A stretch of 7,975 nt of DNA from Mesorhizobium sp. (GTDB lineage Bacteria; Pseudomonadota; Alphaproteobacteria; Rhizobiales; Rhizobiaceae). A model generated the notes under the pieces. It ran no database searches and was not told the origin of the DNA. It saw only the letters and a program-made list of their open reading frames with translations. Where the stretch lies: NCBI GenBank assembly GCA_019509685.1, contig JAEKLU010000055.1, positions 1 to 7,975 on the forward strand. The letters run 5' to 3'. Shown one piece after another: positions 1-7,695 of the stretch; position 1 is the first letter of the stretch, and each line of letters starts with the position of its first letter. The position numbers were made by a program, and so were the translations under genes.

Positions 1-626
1 CCCGACACCATGATCAGCTGCTTGTACTGCTGCGGCGCCTGCGGCAGCGCGTAGAAGGTGCCGGGATGGATGCGCGACGGCACCAGGAAGTCGCGCGCGC
101 CTTCCGGCGACGATGCCGTCAGGATCGGCGTCGAGAATTCGGTGAAGCCGACATCGGTCATGCGCTTGCGCATTTCGGCGATGATCTTCGTCCGCGCAAT
201 GATGTTCTTGTGCAGCGTCTCGCGGCGCAGGTCGAGGAAACGGTATTTCAGCCGGATGTCCTCGGGATAATCCGGCTCGCCGAACACCGGCAACGGCAAT
301 TCCTTGGCCGCCGACAGCACCTCGATCTCGCGGGCGAATATCTCGATCTCGCCGGTCGGCAGGTTGGCGTTCGTGGTCTCCGGCAAGCGCGCCTTGACCT
401 CGCCGTCGACACGGATGACCCATTCGCCACGCACGGTCTCGGCAACCTTGAAGGCGGGTGAATCCGGATCGACGACGATCTGGGTCAGACCATAATTATC
501 GCGCAGGTCGATGAAGAGCAGCCCGCCATGATCGCGCACCCGATGCACCCAGCCCGACAGGCGAACGGAATTGCCGACGTCGCTCTTGCGCAACTGGGCA
601 CAGGTATGGCTGCGGTAACGATGCAT
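1..626 (-). CDS. aspS: Aspartyl-tRNA synthetase (AspRS), N-terminal part, cut by window edge
   Basis: AspRS charges tRNA-Asp (and in many bacteria tRNA-Asn) with aspartate in the cytoplasm. About 208 of the usual ~590 residues are visible. The N-terminal OB-fold anticodon-binding domain covers about residues 1-110 ([11 protein letters not shown] at 25-35, then a FIDLRD strand). The start of the class II catalytic core follows, with the motif-2 approach [10 protein letters not shown] and the AspRS-type blocks [13 protein letters not shown] and [11 protein letters not shown] just before the window edge. The chosen start gives MHRYRSHTC, as I recall it for rhizobial homologues. An in-frame ATG two codons upstream (at 632) has a slightly better-placed GGA and cannot be excluded. 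His33 in RDHGG matches the residue linked to non-discriminating AspRS in Pseudomonas aeruginosa; E. coli has Leu there. The gene lies downstream of the DeoR-type gene on the same strand, with a possible promoter of its own in the 117-nt gap. Identity is very secure. Confidence 0.97.
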   Translation of the reverse strand, partial: MHRYRSHTCAQLRKSDVGNSVRLSGWVHRVRDHGGLLFIDLRDNYGLTQIVVDPDSPAFKVAETVRGEWVIRVDGEVKARLPETTNANLPTGEIEIFAREIEVLSAAKELPLPVFGEPDYPEDIRLKYRFLDLRRETLHKNIIARTKIIAEMRKRMTDVGFTEFSTPILTASSPEGARDFLVPSRIHPGTFYALPQAPQQYKQLIMVS

Positions 627-680
627 GGTCATGATGGAAGTCCGGAAATTGCGGGCCAAGCCCGGTCGAAAATTGGCGCG

Positions 681-709
681 AAAAGCGCATGGGAGACCGG
701 CTTTGTCAA
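681..709 (-). promoter_or_regulatory. Possible aspS promoter
   Basis: The minus strand carries a perfect TTGACA -35 hexamer at 709-704. Seventeen bases further is a poor -10 (GCTTTT, 686-681). The site lies in the gap between the DeoR-type gene and aspS, about 55 nt upstream of the aspS start codon. The -35 is convincing, but the -10 is weak even by the looser alphaproteobacterial standard, so this is only a candidate. Confidence 0.35.
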
Positions 710-714
710 GGCAA

Positions 715-741
715 GCGGACAGCTCGGGCCGTCGGGTCCGC
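715..741 (-). terminator. Hairpin directly after the DeoR-type gene (weak terminator candidate)
   Basis: A perfect 6-bp stem, GCGGAC pairing with GTCCGC, encloses a 15-nt GC-rich loop. It starts 2 nt after the stop codon of the DeoR-type gene on the minus strand. No run of T follows, so it is not a textbook intrinsic terminator. It may mark the 3' end of the upstream transcript just before the TTGACA element of aspS. Confidence 0.3.
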
Positions 742-743
742 AA

Positions 744-1502
744 TCAGGCGAAGCGTATTTCGGCGCCCTGGCGTTCGAAATCGGCGAGGACGGCGGCGGG
801 CGCGGTCTTTTCCACCACCAGATGGCGGATCGTGTCGGAACCGGCGATCCGGTACGGCGCCGCCGTCGCGAGCTTGTCGTTGGTAACAGTGATGACGATG
901 CCGGCGCTGTTCCTGGCCATGGCGCGCTTCACTTCGGCTTCGGCCGAATCGAAAGCCGTGATGCCGCGCGCAATATCCAGGCCGCAGGAGCCGAGAAAGA
1001 ACAGATCGGCGCCAAGCTGCGCCACAGCGGCCAGCGTATCGCCGCCGACACAGGTGCCGAGATCGGGCCTATAGCGTCCGCCGAGCACGATCAGCTCGAC
1101 CAGCGGCAGGCCGGCAAGAGCCGATGCGACGCCCAGCGAATTGGTGGCCACCGTCAACTCGATATCGCGCGGGATGGCGCGGGCGATCGCCTCGTTGGTC
1201 GTGCCGCCATCGATGAACAGCGATTGGCCCTTCTCAAGCAGTCCCGCCGACGCCTTTGCTAGGCGCAGCTTCTCCTCGACCGCATACCCGCTGCGCTGAT
1301 TGAGCGTCGCCGCGGCAAAAGGCGCCGAAGCCACGGCCCCGCCATAGACGCGGCGCAGTTGCCCGGCCTTGGCAAGCTCGCGCAGGTCGCGGCGCACGGT
1401 GTCTTCCGAGACGCCGAAGCGGCTGGCCAGATCGCCGGCCAATACCCTTCCGTCTGCCGCCAGCTGGTCGCGAATGAGTTGTTGCCGTTCTTCGGTCAGC
1501 AT
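744..1502 (-). CDS. DeoR-family transcriptional regulator (sugar-type repressor)
   Basis: This is a complete 252-residue protein of normal DeoR-family length, a cytoplasmic DNA-binding regulator usually released by a phosphorylated sugar. The N-terminal winged helix-turn-helix spans about residues 3-56, with the family signature LASRFGVSEDTVRRDLREL at 25-43 and the wing ending in YGGA. The C-terminal sensor domain has the sugar-phosphate-isomerase-like fold: the DGGTTN loop at 98-103, a TNS segment near 120-122, LGG at 140-142, and a GLD...G...FD..EAEVK block near 174-192. The ATG at 1502 is preferred because AGGA lies 6 nt upstream; the ATG at 1526 has no such site and runs into the operator repeats. 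It is divergent from a YbjJ-like transporter and shares a repeat-rich intergenic region with it. It probably regulates itself and that transporter. The effector cannot be read from sequence. Confidence 0.93.
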   Translation of the reverse strand: MLTEERQQLIRDQLAADGRVLAGDLASRFGVSEDTVRRDLRELAKAGQLRRVYGGAVASAPFAAATLNQRSGYAVEEKLRLAKASAGLLEKGQSLFIDGGTTNEAIARAIPRDIELTVATNSLGVASALAGLPLVELIVLGGRYRPDLGTCVGGDTLAAVAQLGADLFFLGSCGLDIARGITAFDSAEAEVKRAMARNSAGIVITVTNDKLATAAPYRIAGSDTIRHLVVEKTAPAAVLADFERQGAEIRFA

Positions 1503-1508
1503 GCACGA

Positions 1509-1512
1509 TCCT
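1509..1512 (-). promoter_or_regulatory. Ribosome binding site that decides the DeoR-type start
   Basis: On the minus strand AGGA sits 6 nt before the ATG at 1502. The alternative upstream ATG at 1526 has no purine-rich match at the right distance. Confidence 0.7.
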
Positions 1513-1521
1513 ATTTCTTTG

Positions 1522-1558
1522 TGCATGTTCTTGCATGTTTTGCACGTTCATGCAAGAA
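1522..1558. promoter_or_regulatory. Probable operator for the DeoR-type regulator, shared by divergent genes
   Basis: Two structures overlap here. A perfect 10-bp inverted repeat (TTCTTGCATG at 1528-1537, CATGCAAGAA at 1549-1558) encloses an 11-nt spacer. Three tandem octamers start at 1522, 1532 and 1541 (TGCATGTT, TGCATGTT, TGCACGTT), spaced 10 and 9 nt, about one helical turn, so the copies face the same side of the DNA. The site lies 20-56 nt before the DeoR-type start codon and 57-93 nt before the transporter start, where a repressor could cover both promoters. DeoR-family proteins bind short repeated elements near their own genes. Assignment to this regulator is an inference from position. 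Confidence 0.65.
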
Positions 1559-1614
1559 ACGGAATCGTGAACCGATCGGCCATGGATGCCGTCGACCTGT
1601 TATGGAATTGCGTA

Positions 1615-2835
1615 ATGACCTTTGGCCTTAATCTCGCTCCTCAGCACCGCGTCTATGCCGGCTTCGCGATCTATGCCTTCGCCTTGGGCAACATCTTTCC
1701 GCGCCTGCCCGACATCAAACACGCCATGCAGATCGAGGACGGCACGCTTGGGCTCGCCCTGATCGGCACGCCGATCGGCACCTTGATCGCGCTGACGCTG
1801 GCGACGCCGATCCTGGAACGCGTCGGCTTCCGCCGCGCGCTGCTCTGGCTCGTTCCCTTGCTGGCCTTGGCCTATGCTATCGCGGTGCACGCGACAGGGC
1901 CGGCAGCACTTTTCCTGATGCTGCTTCCGGTCGGGCTGATGATCGGCAGCATCGAGATCATCTTGAATGTCGAGGCCGACAGGACCGAGTTCCTGCTGCG
2001 GCGCCGCATCATGAACCGCGCGCATTCGTTCTGGAGCATAGGCTTTTTCGGCGCCGGGGTGTTCGGCGGCGCCGTGGCGCATCTCGGCCTGTCGCCACAG
2101 CTGCATCTGGCGCTGGTCGCGCCGGTAGTGGCGATCGCGATGGCGCTGTTTCTCGGCGACTTCCAGCCGGCGCCCGCCCGCTTCGCGGCCGCGAGCGAGA
2201 AGCAGCCGAAGTTCGCGCGGCCGACGCTGCCGATCCTCATCCTCGTCGCGGTGACGCTTTCAGCAATGCTGATGGAAGGCGCCAGCATGGACTGGTCGGC
2301 GATCTACATGCGCACCGTCTTCGAATCCGGCCCGCTCGTCGCCGGCTTCACGGTGGCGCTGTTTGCCTTCTCGCAAGCTGCGACCCGCTTTTTCGCCGAT
2401 AGCTTTGTCGAGCGCCATTCGCCGGCGGGCGTGGCGCGCGTGCTTCTGGTGACGATGGCGGCCGGCGTCTTCATCGTCTTCTTCTCGCCGCTGCCGATCC
2501 TATCGATGCTGGGCTTTGCCCTGATGGGCATCGGCTGCAGCGCCATCTTCCCGCTGGCGATCTCGGCCGCGGCGCAGCGGACTGACCGCGCGGCGGCGAT
2601 CAACGTCGCCGCCCTGTCGCAGATCTCCTTCGTCGCCTTCCTGCTCGGGCCGCCGCTGCTCGGCTTCGTGTCCGACCACTGGGGCATCCGCTCGGCCTTT
2701 GGCATCGGCATCCCGTTCATCGTGCTGAGCCTCGCCGCCGCCGGCGCGCTTGGTCGACGCGTGCCGGCTGCGGCGCCTGGCGGCATACCGGCCCCTTTCA
2801 AGCCGAAAGCAGCGGCATCGGCCGGTGAAGTCTGA
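1615..2835 (+). CDS. Major facilitator superfamily transporter, YbjJ-like
   Basis: This is a 406-residue polytopic inner-membrane protein with about 12 hydrophobic helices, the normal size for the MFS. The N-terminus has the pattern G-N-x-F-P-R-L-P-D-I-K (about 25-35) followed by GTLGLALIGTPIG, which resembles the E. coli YbjJ group. A degenerate motif A (ERVGFRR, about 68-74) follows helix 2. A cytoplasmic loop near residues 185-205 separates the two six-helix halves, and a short Pro/Ala/Lys tail ends the protein. The substrate is unknown; a divergent DeoR-type regulator suggests a sugar or related compound. The ATG at 1615 is chosen because GGAA lies 7 nt upstream and the first helix follows at once. 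The ATG at 1582 would add 11 residues but has no ribosome site, and longer readings run into the divergent gene. No clear terminator follows. Confidence 0.9.
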   Translation: MTFGLNLAPQHRVYAGFAIYAFALGNIFPRLPDIKHAMQIEDGTLGLALIGTPIGTLIALTLATPILERVGFRRALLWLVPLLALAYAIAVHATGPAALFLMLLPVGLMIGSIEIILNVEADRTEFLLRRRIMNRAHSFWSIGFFGAGVFGGAVAHLGLSPQLHLALVAPVVAIAMALFLGDFQPAPARFAAASEKQPKFARPTLPILILVAVTLSAMLMEGASMDWSAIYMRTVFESGPLVAGFTVALFAFSQAATRFFADSFVERHSPAGVARVLLVTMAAGVFIVFFSPLPILSMLGFALMGIGCSAIFPLAISAAAQRTDRAAAINVAALSQISFVAFLLGPPLLGFVSDHWGIRSAFGIGIPFIVLSLAAAGALGRRVPAAAPGGIPAPFKPKAAASAGEV

Positions 2836-2958
2836 GCGACTTTATCCGAATTGTCGCAATCTTGCGGACGTAGCAGTGCGTGACGGCGCTACGGCGCTTG
2901 ACGAAAGCGCGCGCGGCTGAAATTGAAAGGGACCTAATAGTGTGCCAAAAGCGATTTG
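2836..2958 (+). promoter_or_regulatory. Transporter-rnd intergenic region, probable location of the rnd promoter
   Basis: This 123-nt gap has a TTGACG hexamer at 2898-2903 that could be a -35 element. Only A/T-rich, poorly matching -10 candidates follow (around 2919-2926). A small inverted repeat (CGTAGC at 2869-2874, GCTACG at 2888-2893) has no T tract. There is no convincing ribosome binding site immediately before the rnd ATG. Confidence 0.25.
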
Positions 2959-4110
2959 ATGCAGGTCATCACCACCCAAGAAGAACTTGAGCACGTCATC
3001 GCGGCGTTCGAAAAGTCGGAATTCGTCACCGTCGACACCGAATTCATTCGTGAGACGACCTTCTGGCCGATCCTTTGCCTGATCCAGATCGCCGCGCCCG
3101 GGATCGAGGCGCTCATCGATCCGCTGTCGCCGGGCATCGACCTGAAGCCGTTCTTCCGCCTGATGGCCAATGAAGCGGTGCTGAAGGTTTTCCACGCCGC
3201 GCGCCAGGACATCGAAATCATCGTCCATCTCGGCAATCTTGTGCCGCACCCGGTCTTCGACACGCAGGTGGCGGCGATGGTCTGCGGCTTCGGCGACAGC
3301 GTGTCCTACGACCAGCTCGTCCAGAAAGTCACGGGTGCAAGGCTCGACAAATCCTCGCGCTTCACCGACTGGCGGCACCGGCCGCTTTCCGACAAGCAGC
3401 TTGAATACGCGCTTGCCGACGTCACCCATCTGATCGAGGTCTACGAGCACCTCAGCGCCGAGCTGAAGCGCGAGGACCGCGCGCATTGGCTGAACGAGGA
3501 GATGGATGTCCTCACCTCGCGCGAGACTTACGATCCGCATCCCGAGGATGCCTGGAAGCGGTTGAAGATGCGGCTGCGCAAGCCGCAGGAGCTGGCGATC
3601 GTGCAGGCGGTGGCCGCCTGGCGCGAACGCGAGGCGCGCGAACGCGACGTGCCGCGCGGCCGTGTGCTGAAGGACGACGCGATCTACGAGATCGCCCAGC
3701 AGGCGCCGCGCGACACGGCGGCGCTCGGCAAATTGCGCACCACGCCGAAAGGCTGGGAACGCTCGGCGACCGCGACGGCTTTGCTTGGCGCCGTCAACGC
3801 AGCCCTTGCCTTGCCGAAGGACGAGATGCCGAAGCTGCCGAAAAGCGTGCAGCCGCCCGAAGGCTCGAGCGCAGCGGCGGAATTGCTCAAGGTGCTGCTC
3901 AGGATCGTCGCCGAGAACGAAGGCGTCGCCACCAAGGTGCTCGCCTCCAGCGATGATATCGACCGCATCGCGGCCGAGGGCGAGGAAGCCGACGTGCCGG
4001 CGCTGCAAGGCTGGCGGCGCGCCGTGTTCGGCGAAAGGGCGCTGAAGCTCGTGCGCGGTGAAATCGGCATCAAGTTCGACAAGCGCCGGATCGCGGTGTT
4101 CGAACTGTAG
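2959..4110 (+). CDS. rnd: Ribonuclease D
   Basis: RNase D is a cytoplasmic 3'-5' exoribonuclease that trims the 3' ends of tRNA precursors and other small RNAs. The 383-residue protein matches the family length. The DEDDy exonuclease core occupies about residues 1-170, and all metal-binding and catalytic residues are visible: Asp26 and Glu28 in VDTEF, Asp84 in HAARQDIE, and Tyr150 and Asp154 in YALADVTHL. These correspond closely to Asp28, Glu30, Asp85, Tyr151 and Asp155 of the E. coli enzyme. An HRDC RNA-binding domain follows at about 205-285 (KPQELAIVQAVAAWRE onwards), then a second, less conserved helical region to the C-terminus. The start is the ATG at 2959; an in-frame TTG directly before it adds one residue and is less likely. 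It is convergent with the MAPEG gene, the stop codons being 3 nt apart. Nothing suggests loss of activity. Confidence 0.97.
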   Translation: MQVITTQEELEHVIAAFEKSEFVTVDTEFIRETTFWPILCLIQIAAPGIEALIDPLSPGIDLKPFFRLMANEAVLKVFHAARQDIEIIVHLGNLVPHPVFDTQVAAMVCGFGDSVSYDQLVQKVTGARLDKSSRFTDWRHRPLSDKQLEYALADVTHLIEVYEHLSAELKREDRAHWLNEEMDVLTSRETYDPHPEDAWKRLKMRLRKPQELAIVQAVAAWREREARERDVPRGRVLKDDAIYEIAQQAPRDTAALGKLRTTPKGWERSATATALLGAVNAALALPKDEMPKLPKSVQPPEGSSAAAELLKVLLRIVAENEGVATKVLASSDDIDRIAAEGEEADVPALQGWRRAVFGERALKLVRGEIGIKFDKRRIAVFEL

Positions 4111-4113
4111 CGC

Positions 4114-4533
4114 TCACACCACCCCGAGCAGGTGGAACGCGAACCAGATCCAAGCAATAAGCAATATGCCCGCGCCGAGGAAAAACATGCGGCTGCGATG
4201 CAGCACATAGTTTCTGCTGAGGTGCACCCATGCGTGCACATAGCGTGTCACTATGAAGAGCCACATCAGCAGCAGCGTCAGATAGTTGACGCCGTTGGTG
4301 ACGAACAGCGCCAGGCATAGAATGTGAAACAGAACCGGCAGCTCGAACTGGTTGATCAGATTGTTGGCGACGGTAACGCTGGACGCCGGTTCGGTGGAGC
4401 GCACCTTGTAGGCGCTGACCTTGGCCTCGCCCGACTTTATGGCGCCGTAGCGCCGATGAAACATCACCAGATAAACGATATAGACCAGTAGCACATGGGC
4501 GAGCATCGGCCAGAAGATTGCGGTCTGATGCAT
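4114..4533 (-). CDS. MAPEG-family membrane protein
   Basis: This is a 139-residue integral membrane protein of the MAPEG superfamily (membrane-associated proteins in eicosanoid and glutathione metabolism). Four hydrophobic segments lie at about 5-25, 63-80, 82-97 and 116-138. The family's polar signature is visible: N-Q-F-E-L-P-V-L-F-H at 61-70 (the N..E..P.F pattern) and a helix with RYVHAWVHL near 97-105. Eukaryotic members are glutathione transferases or eicosanoid enzymes. The role of this bacterial branch is not established, so no substrate is assigned. The start codon has a strong purine-rich site (AGGGGGAG, 4543-4536). The gene is last in the guaB cluster, 27 nt after the four-helix protein gene, and probably co-transcribed with it. 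Confidence 0.9.
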   Translation of the reverse strand: MHQTAIFWPMLAHVLLVYIVYLVMFHRRYGAIKSGEAKVSAYKVRSTEPASSVTVANNLINQFELPVLFHILCLALFVTNGVNYLTLLLMWLFIVTRYVHAWVHLSRNYVLHRSRMFFLGAGILLIAWIWFAFHLLGVV

Positions 4534-4560
4534 AGCTCCCCCTGCCGCCCGCTGCCCGGT

Positions 4561-6718
<2,158 letters not shown>

Positions 6719-6791
6719 TCAGGATTGGCGCTGGCTGGTACCACGTCCGGCGGCGGATGAAAAGCCGATCGTTGCGTGGGGCTTCAGCTTC

Positions 6792-7241
6792 TCATTCCGC
6801 ACCCAGGAGGTCGTCGAGCAACTCATGGCGCGGTGAAGCAAAAGGATTGACGACAGTGACGCCGCCCCAGGTGAAGCCGTGTTGCAAATCCTCCGACAGG
6901 AGCAAACGGCAACCCGATCGCGAGGCCGTCGAGAGGATGACCGCGTCCCAAATACCAAGACGGTGGTCCGCGGCCAGATCTACCGCCATCATCATCACTT
7001 CGGGCGTCGTTCCAATGACCGGAAATGCGTCGCGCCAACTCAGGAGCGCTTCCCGGGCATCCCCAGGCGATCGTCCGGCCTTGCGCACAAGCACATTGAA
7101 CAACTCACCCAAAACCTGAACCGGAACGATTGCCGCCTCTGGTGGAATATTGCGCAGAAGATCGAAAACGGCGTCGCGTTTTTCCGCGCTATTCACACCC
7201 TCCGCATAGACAAGGATATTGGTATCGAGCGCGACCTTCAC
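6792..7241 (-). CDS. PIN-domain ribonuclease toxin (VapC-like)
   Basis: This is a 149-residue PIN-domain protein, the nuclease half of a type II toxin-antitoxin pair; such toxins cut tRNA or rRNA in the cytoplasm when free of their antitoxin. The acidic metal-binding residues are present: Asp6 in LDTNILVY, Glu46 in QVLGELFNVL, Asp99 in IWDAVIL, and Asp118 in LLSEDLQHG, with the usual VNPF segment after it. It looks intact and active. The start codon is GTG at 7241, overlapping the antitoxin stop codon by 4 nt (GTGA), with GAGGA 6 nt upstream. Translation is therefore probably coupled to the antitoxin. Third codon positions are less G/C-rich than in guaB, which suggests transfer. The RNA target cannot be predicted from sequence. 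Confidence 0.92.
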   Translation of the reverse strand: MKVALDTNILVYAEGVNSAEKRDAVFDLLRNIPPEAAIVPVQVLGELFNVLVRKAGRSPGDAREALLSWRDAFPVIGTTPEVMMMAVDLAADHRLGIWDAVILSTASRSGCRLLLSEDLQHGFTWGGVTVVNPFASPRHELLDDLLGAE

Positions 7242-7483
7242 CGGTCGTCCTCATAGAGTTCGTCGCGGGTCCAACGTTCGGCGTCGATAAGCGGCTGCCG
7301 TTCGAGACGAGCCAGCAATGTTGCTCGTGAGCGAGAAGCCACGCCTTCGTTCTTTTCGGCAGGGACGATCCGCGCCACCGGCCGGCCGTGGCTGGTCACG
7401 ACATAGCTCTGCCCTTCGCGTACACCGCGAAGAATCGAAGAAAACTTGCGATTGGCATCGGCGGCGGAAACAGCTTCGTCCAT
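7238..7483 (-). CDS. Phd/YefM-family antitoxin
   Basis: This is an 81-residue antitoxin that should bind and silence the neighbouring PIN toxin and repress the shared promoter. The N-terminal Phd/YefM DNA-binding domain is clear: VSAADANRKFSSILRGV at about 5-21, then EGQSYVVTSHGRPVARIVP at 23-41. The C-terminal part (about 50-81) is charged, has ERW and DELYEDDR near its end, and probably wraps around the toxin. The ATG at 7483 is preferred because TGGAGAG lies 7 nt upstream. The in-frame ATG at 7498 (five residues longer) lacks a ribosome site. The gene overlaps the toxin gene by 4 nt. Antitoxin-first order and the overlap are typical of type II systems. Confidence 0.9.
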   Translation of the reverse strand: MDEAVSAADANRKFSSILRGVREGQSYVVTSHGRPVARIVPAEKNEGVASRSRATLLARLERQPLIDAERWTRDELYEDDR

Positions 7484-7490
7484 GACACCG

Positions 7491-7497
7491 CTCTCCA
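7491..7497 (-). promoter_or_regulatory. Ribosome binding site that decides the antitoxin start
   Basis: On the minus strand TGGAGAG lies 7 nt before the ATG at 7483. It overlaps the rival upstream ATG at 7498, which has only A/T-rich sequence before it. Confidence 0.7.
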
Positions 7498-7510
7498 TTA
7501 GTAGTAATTT

Positions 7511-7525
7511 TCACTACAATAGTGA
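7511..7525. promoter_or_regulatory. Palindromic operator of the toxin-antitoxin operon
   Basis: TCACTA CAA TAGTGA is a perfect inverted repeat with 6-bp arms and a 3-nt centre. A further half-site, GTAGT at 7501-7505, is inverted relative to ACTAC at 7513-7517. The palindrome covers the -10 element of the promoter for the pair. This is the expected place for autorepression by a Phd/YefM antitoxin or the toxin-antitoxin complex. Binding is inferred from position and symmetry. Confidence 0.65.
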
Positions 7526-7544
7526 TCGTCATGGCTTTTGGCAA
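7516..7544 (-). promoter_or_regulatory. Sigma-70-type promoter of the toxin-antitoxin operon
   Basis: On the minus strand TTGCCA (7544-7539, five of six consensus bases) and TATTGT (7521-7516, four of six) are separated by exactly 17 nt. The predicted transcription start, about 7509, gives a leader of roughly 25 nt to the antitoxin ATG with its TGGAGAG site. The -35 region also lies in a small inverted repeat, GGCTT/AAGCC at 7533-7547. Confidence 0.6.
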
Positions 7545-7613
7545 GCCGTTGCAAATCGTGACGACCACCAGTGGTTGCGGTCGCATAAAAGTGACAGCAA
7601 TTTAATGCGACTC

Positions 7614-7640
7614 CCGGGCGAAGGCGTGATAACCGCCCGG
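7614..7640 (+). other. GC-rich hairpin in the leader region of the DHA2 transporter gene
   Basis: CCGGGCG (7614-7620) pairs perfectly with CGCCCGG (7634-7640) around a 13-nt loop. It ends 55 nt before the TTG start codon. A TTTAAT hexamer at 7601-7606 could be a -10 element just upstream, but no good -35 matches it. There is no T tract on either strand, so it does not look like a terminator. It may be a leader structure or a protein-binding palindrome. Confidence 0.4.
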
Positions 7641-7684
7641 ACGTGCCCGATCGCTCCCAAGCCGGACACCAGATTCGCGAACAC

Positions 7685-7688
7685 AGGG
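7685..7688 (+). promoter_or_regulatory. Ribosome binding site supporting the TTG start of the DHA2 transporter
   Basis: AGGG lies 7 nt before the TTG at 7696. It supports this start over the in-frame ATG at 7738, which would cut off the first half of helix 1. Confidence 0.6.
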
Positions 7689-7695
7689 CGTTCCG

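Noticed and set aside
652..664. Small hairpin CGGGC/GCCCG in the aspS leader as an attenuator
   Set aside because: It is a 5-bp stem with a 3-nt loop and no T tract, a size expected by chance in G/C-rich DNA.
528..1262. Plus-strand open frame opposite aspS and the DeoR-type gene
   Set aside because: It spans two recognised minus-strand genes and their gap, and has no family resemblance.
1369..1614. N-terminal extension of the YbjJ-like transporter
   Set aside because: It would overlap the DeoR-type gene and the operator, has no transporter-like sequence, and lacks a ribosome site; the ATG at 1615 fits the family better.
2869..2893. Inverted repeat CGTAGC/GCTACG as a terminator of the YbjJ-like transporter gene
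   Set aside because: The stem is only 6 bp with a 13-nt loop and no T tract follows on either strand.
2842..4008. Long open frame on the minus strand opposite rnd
   Set aside because: It has low-complexity His/Arg/Asp/Leu-rich composition with no domain, and lies fully antisense to a clearly recognised ribonuclease D. It arises from G/C-rich third positions.
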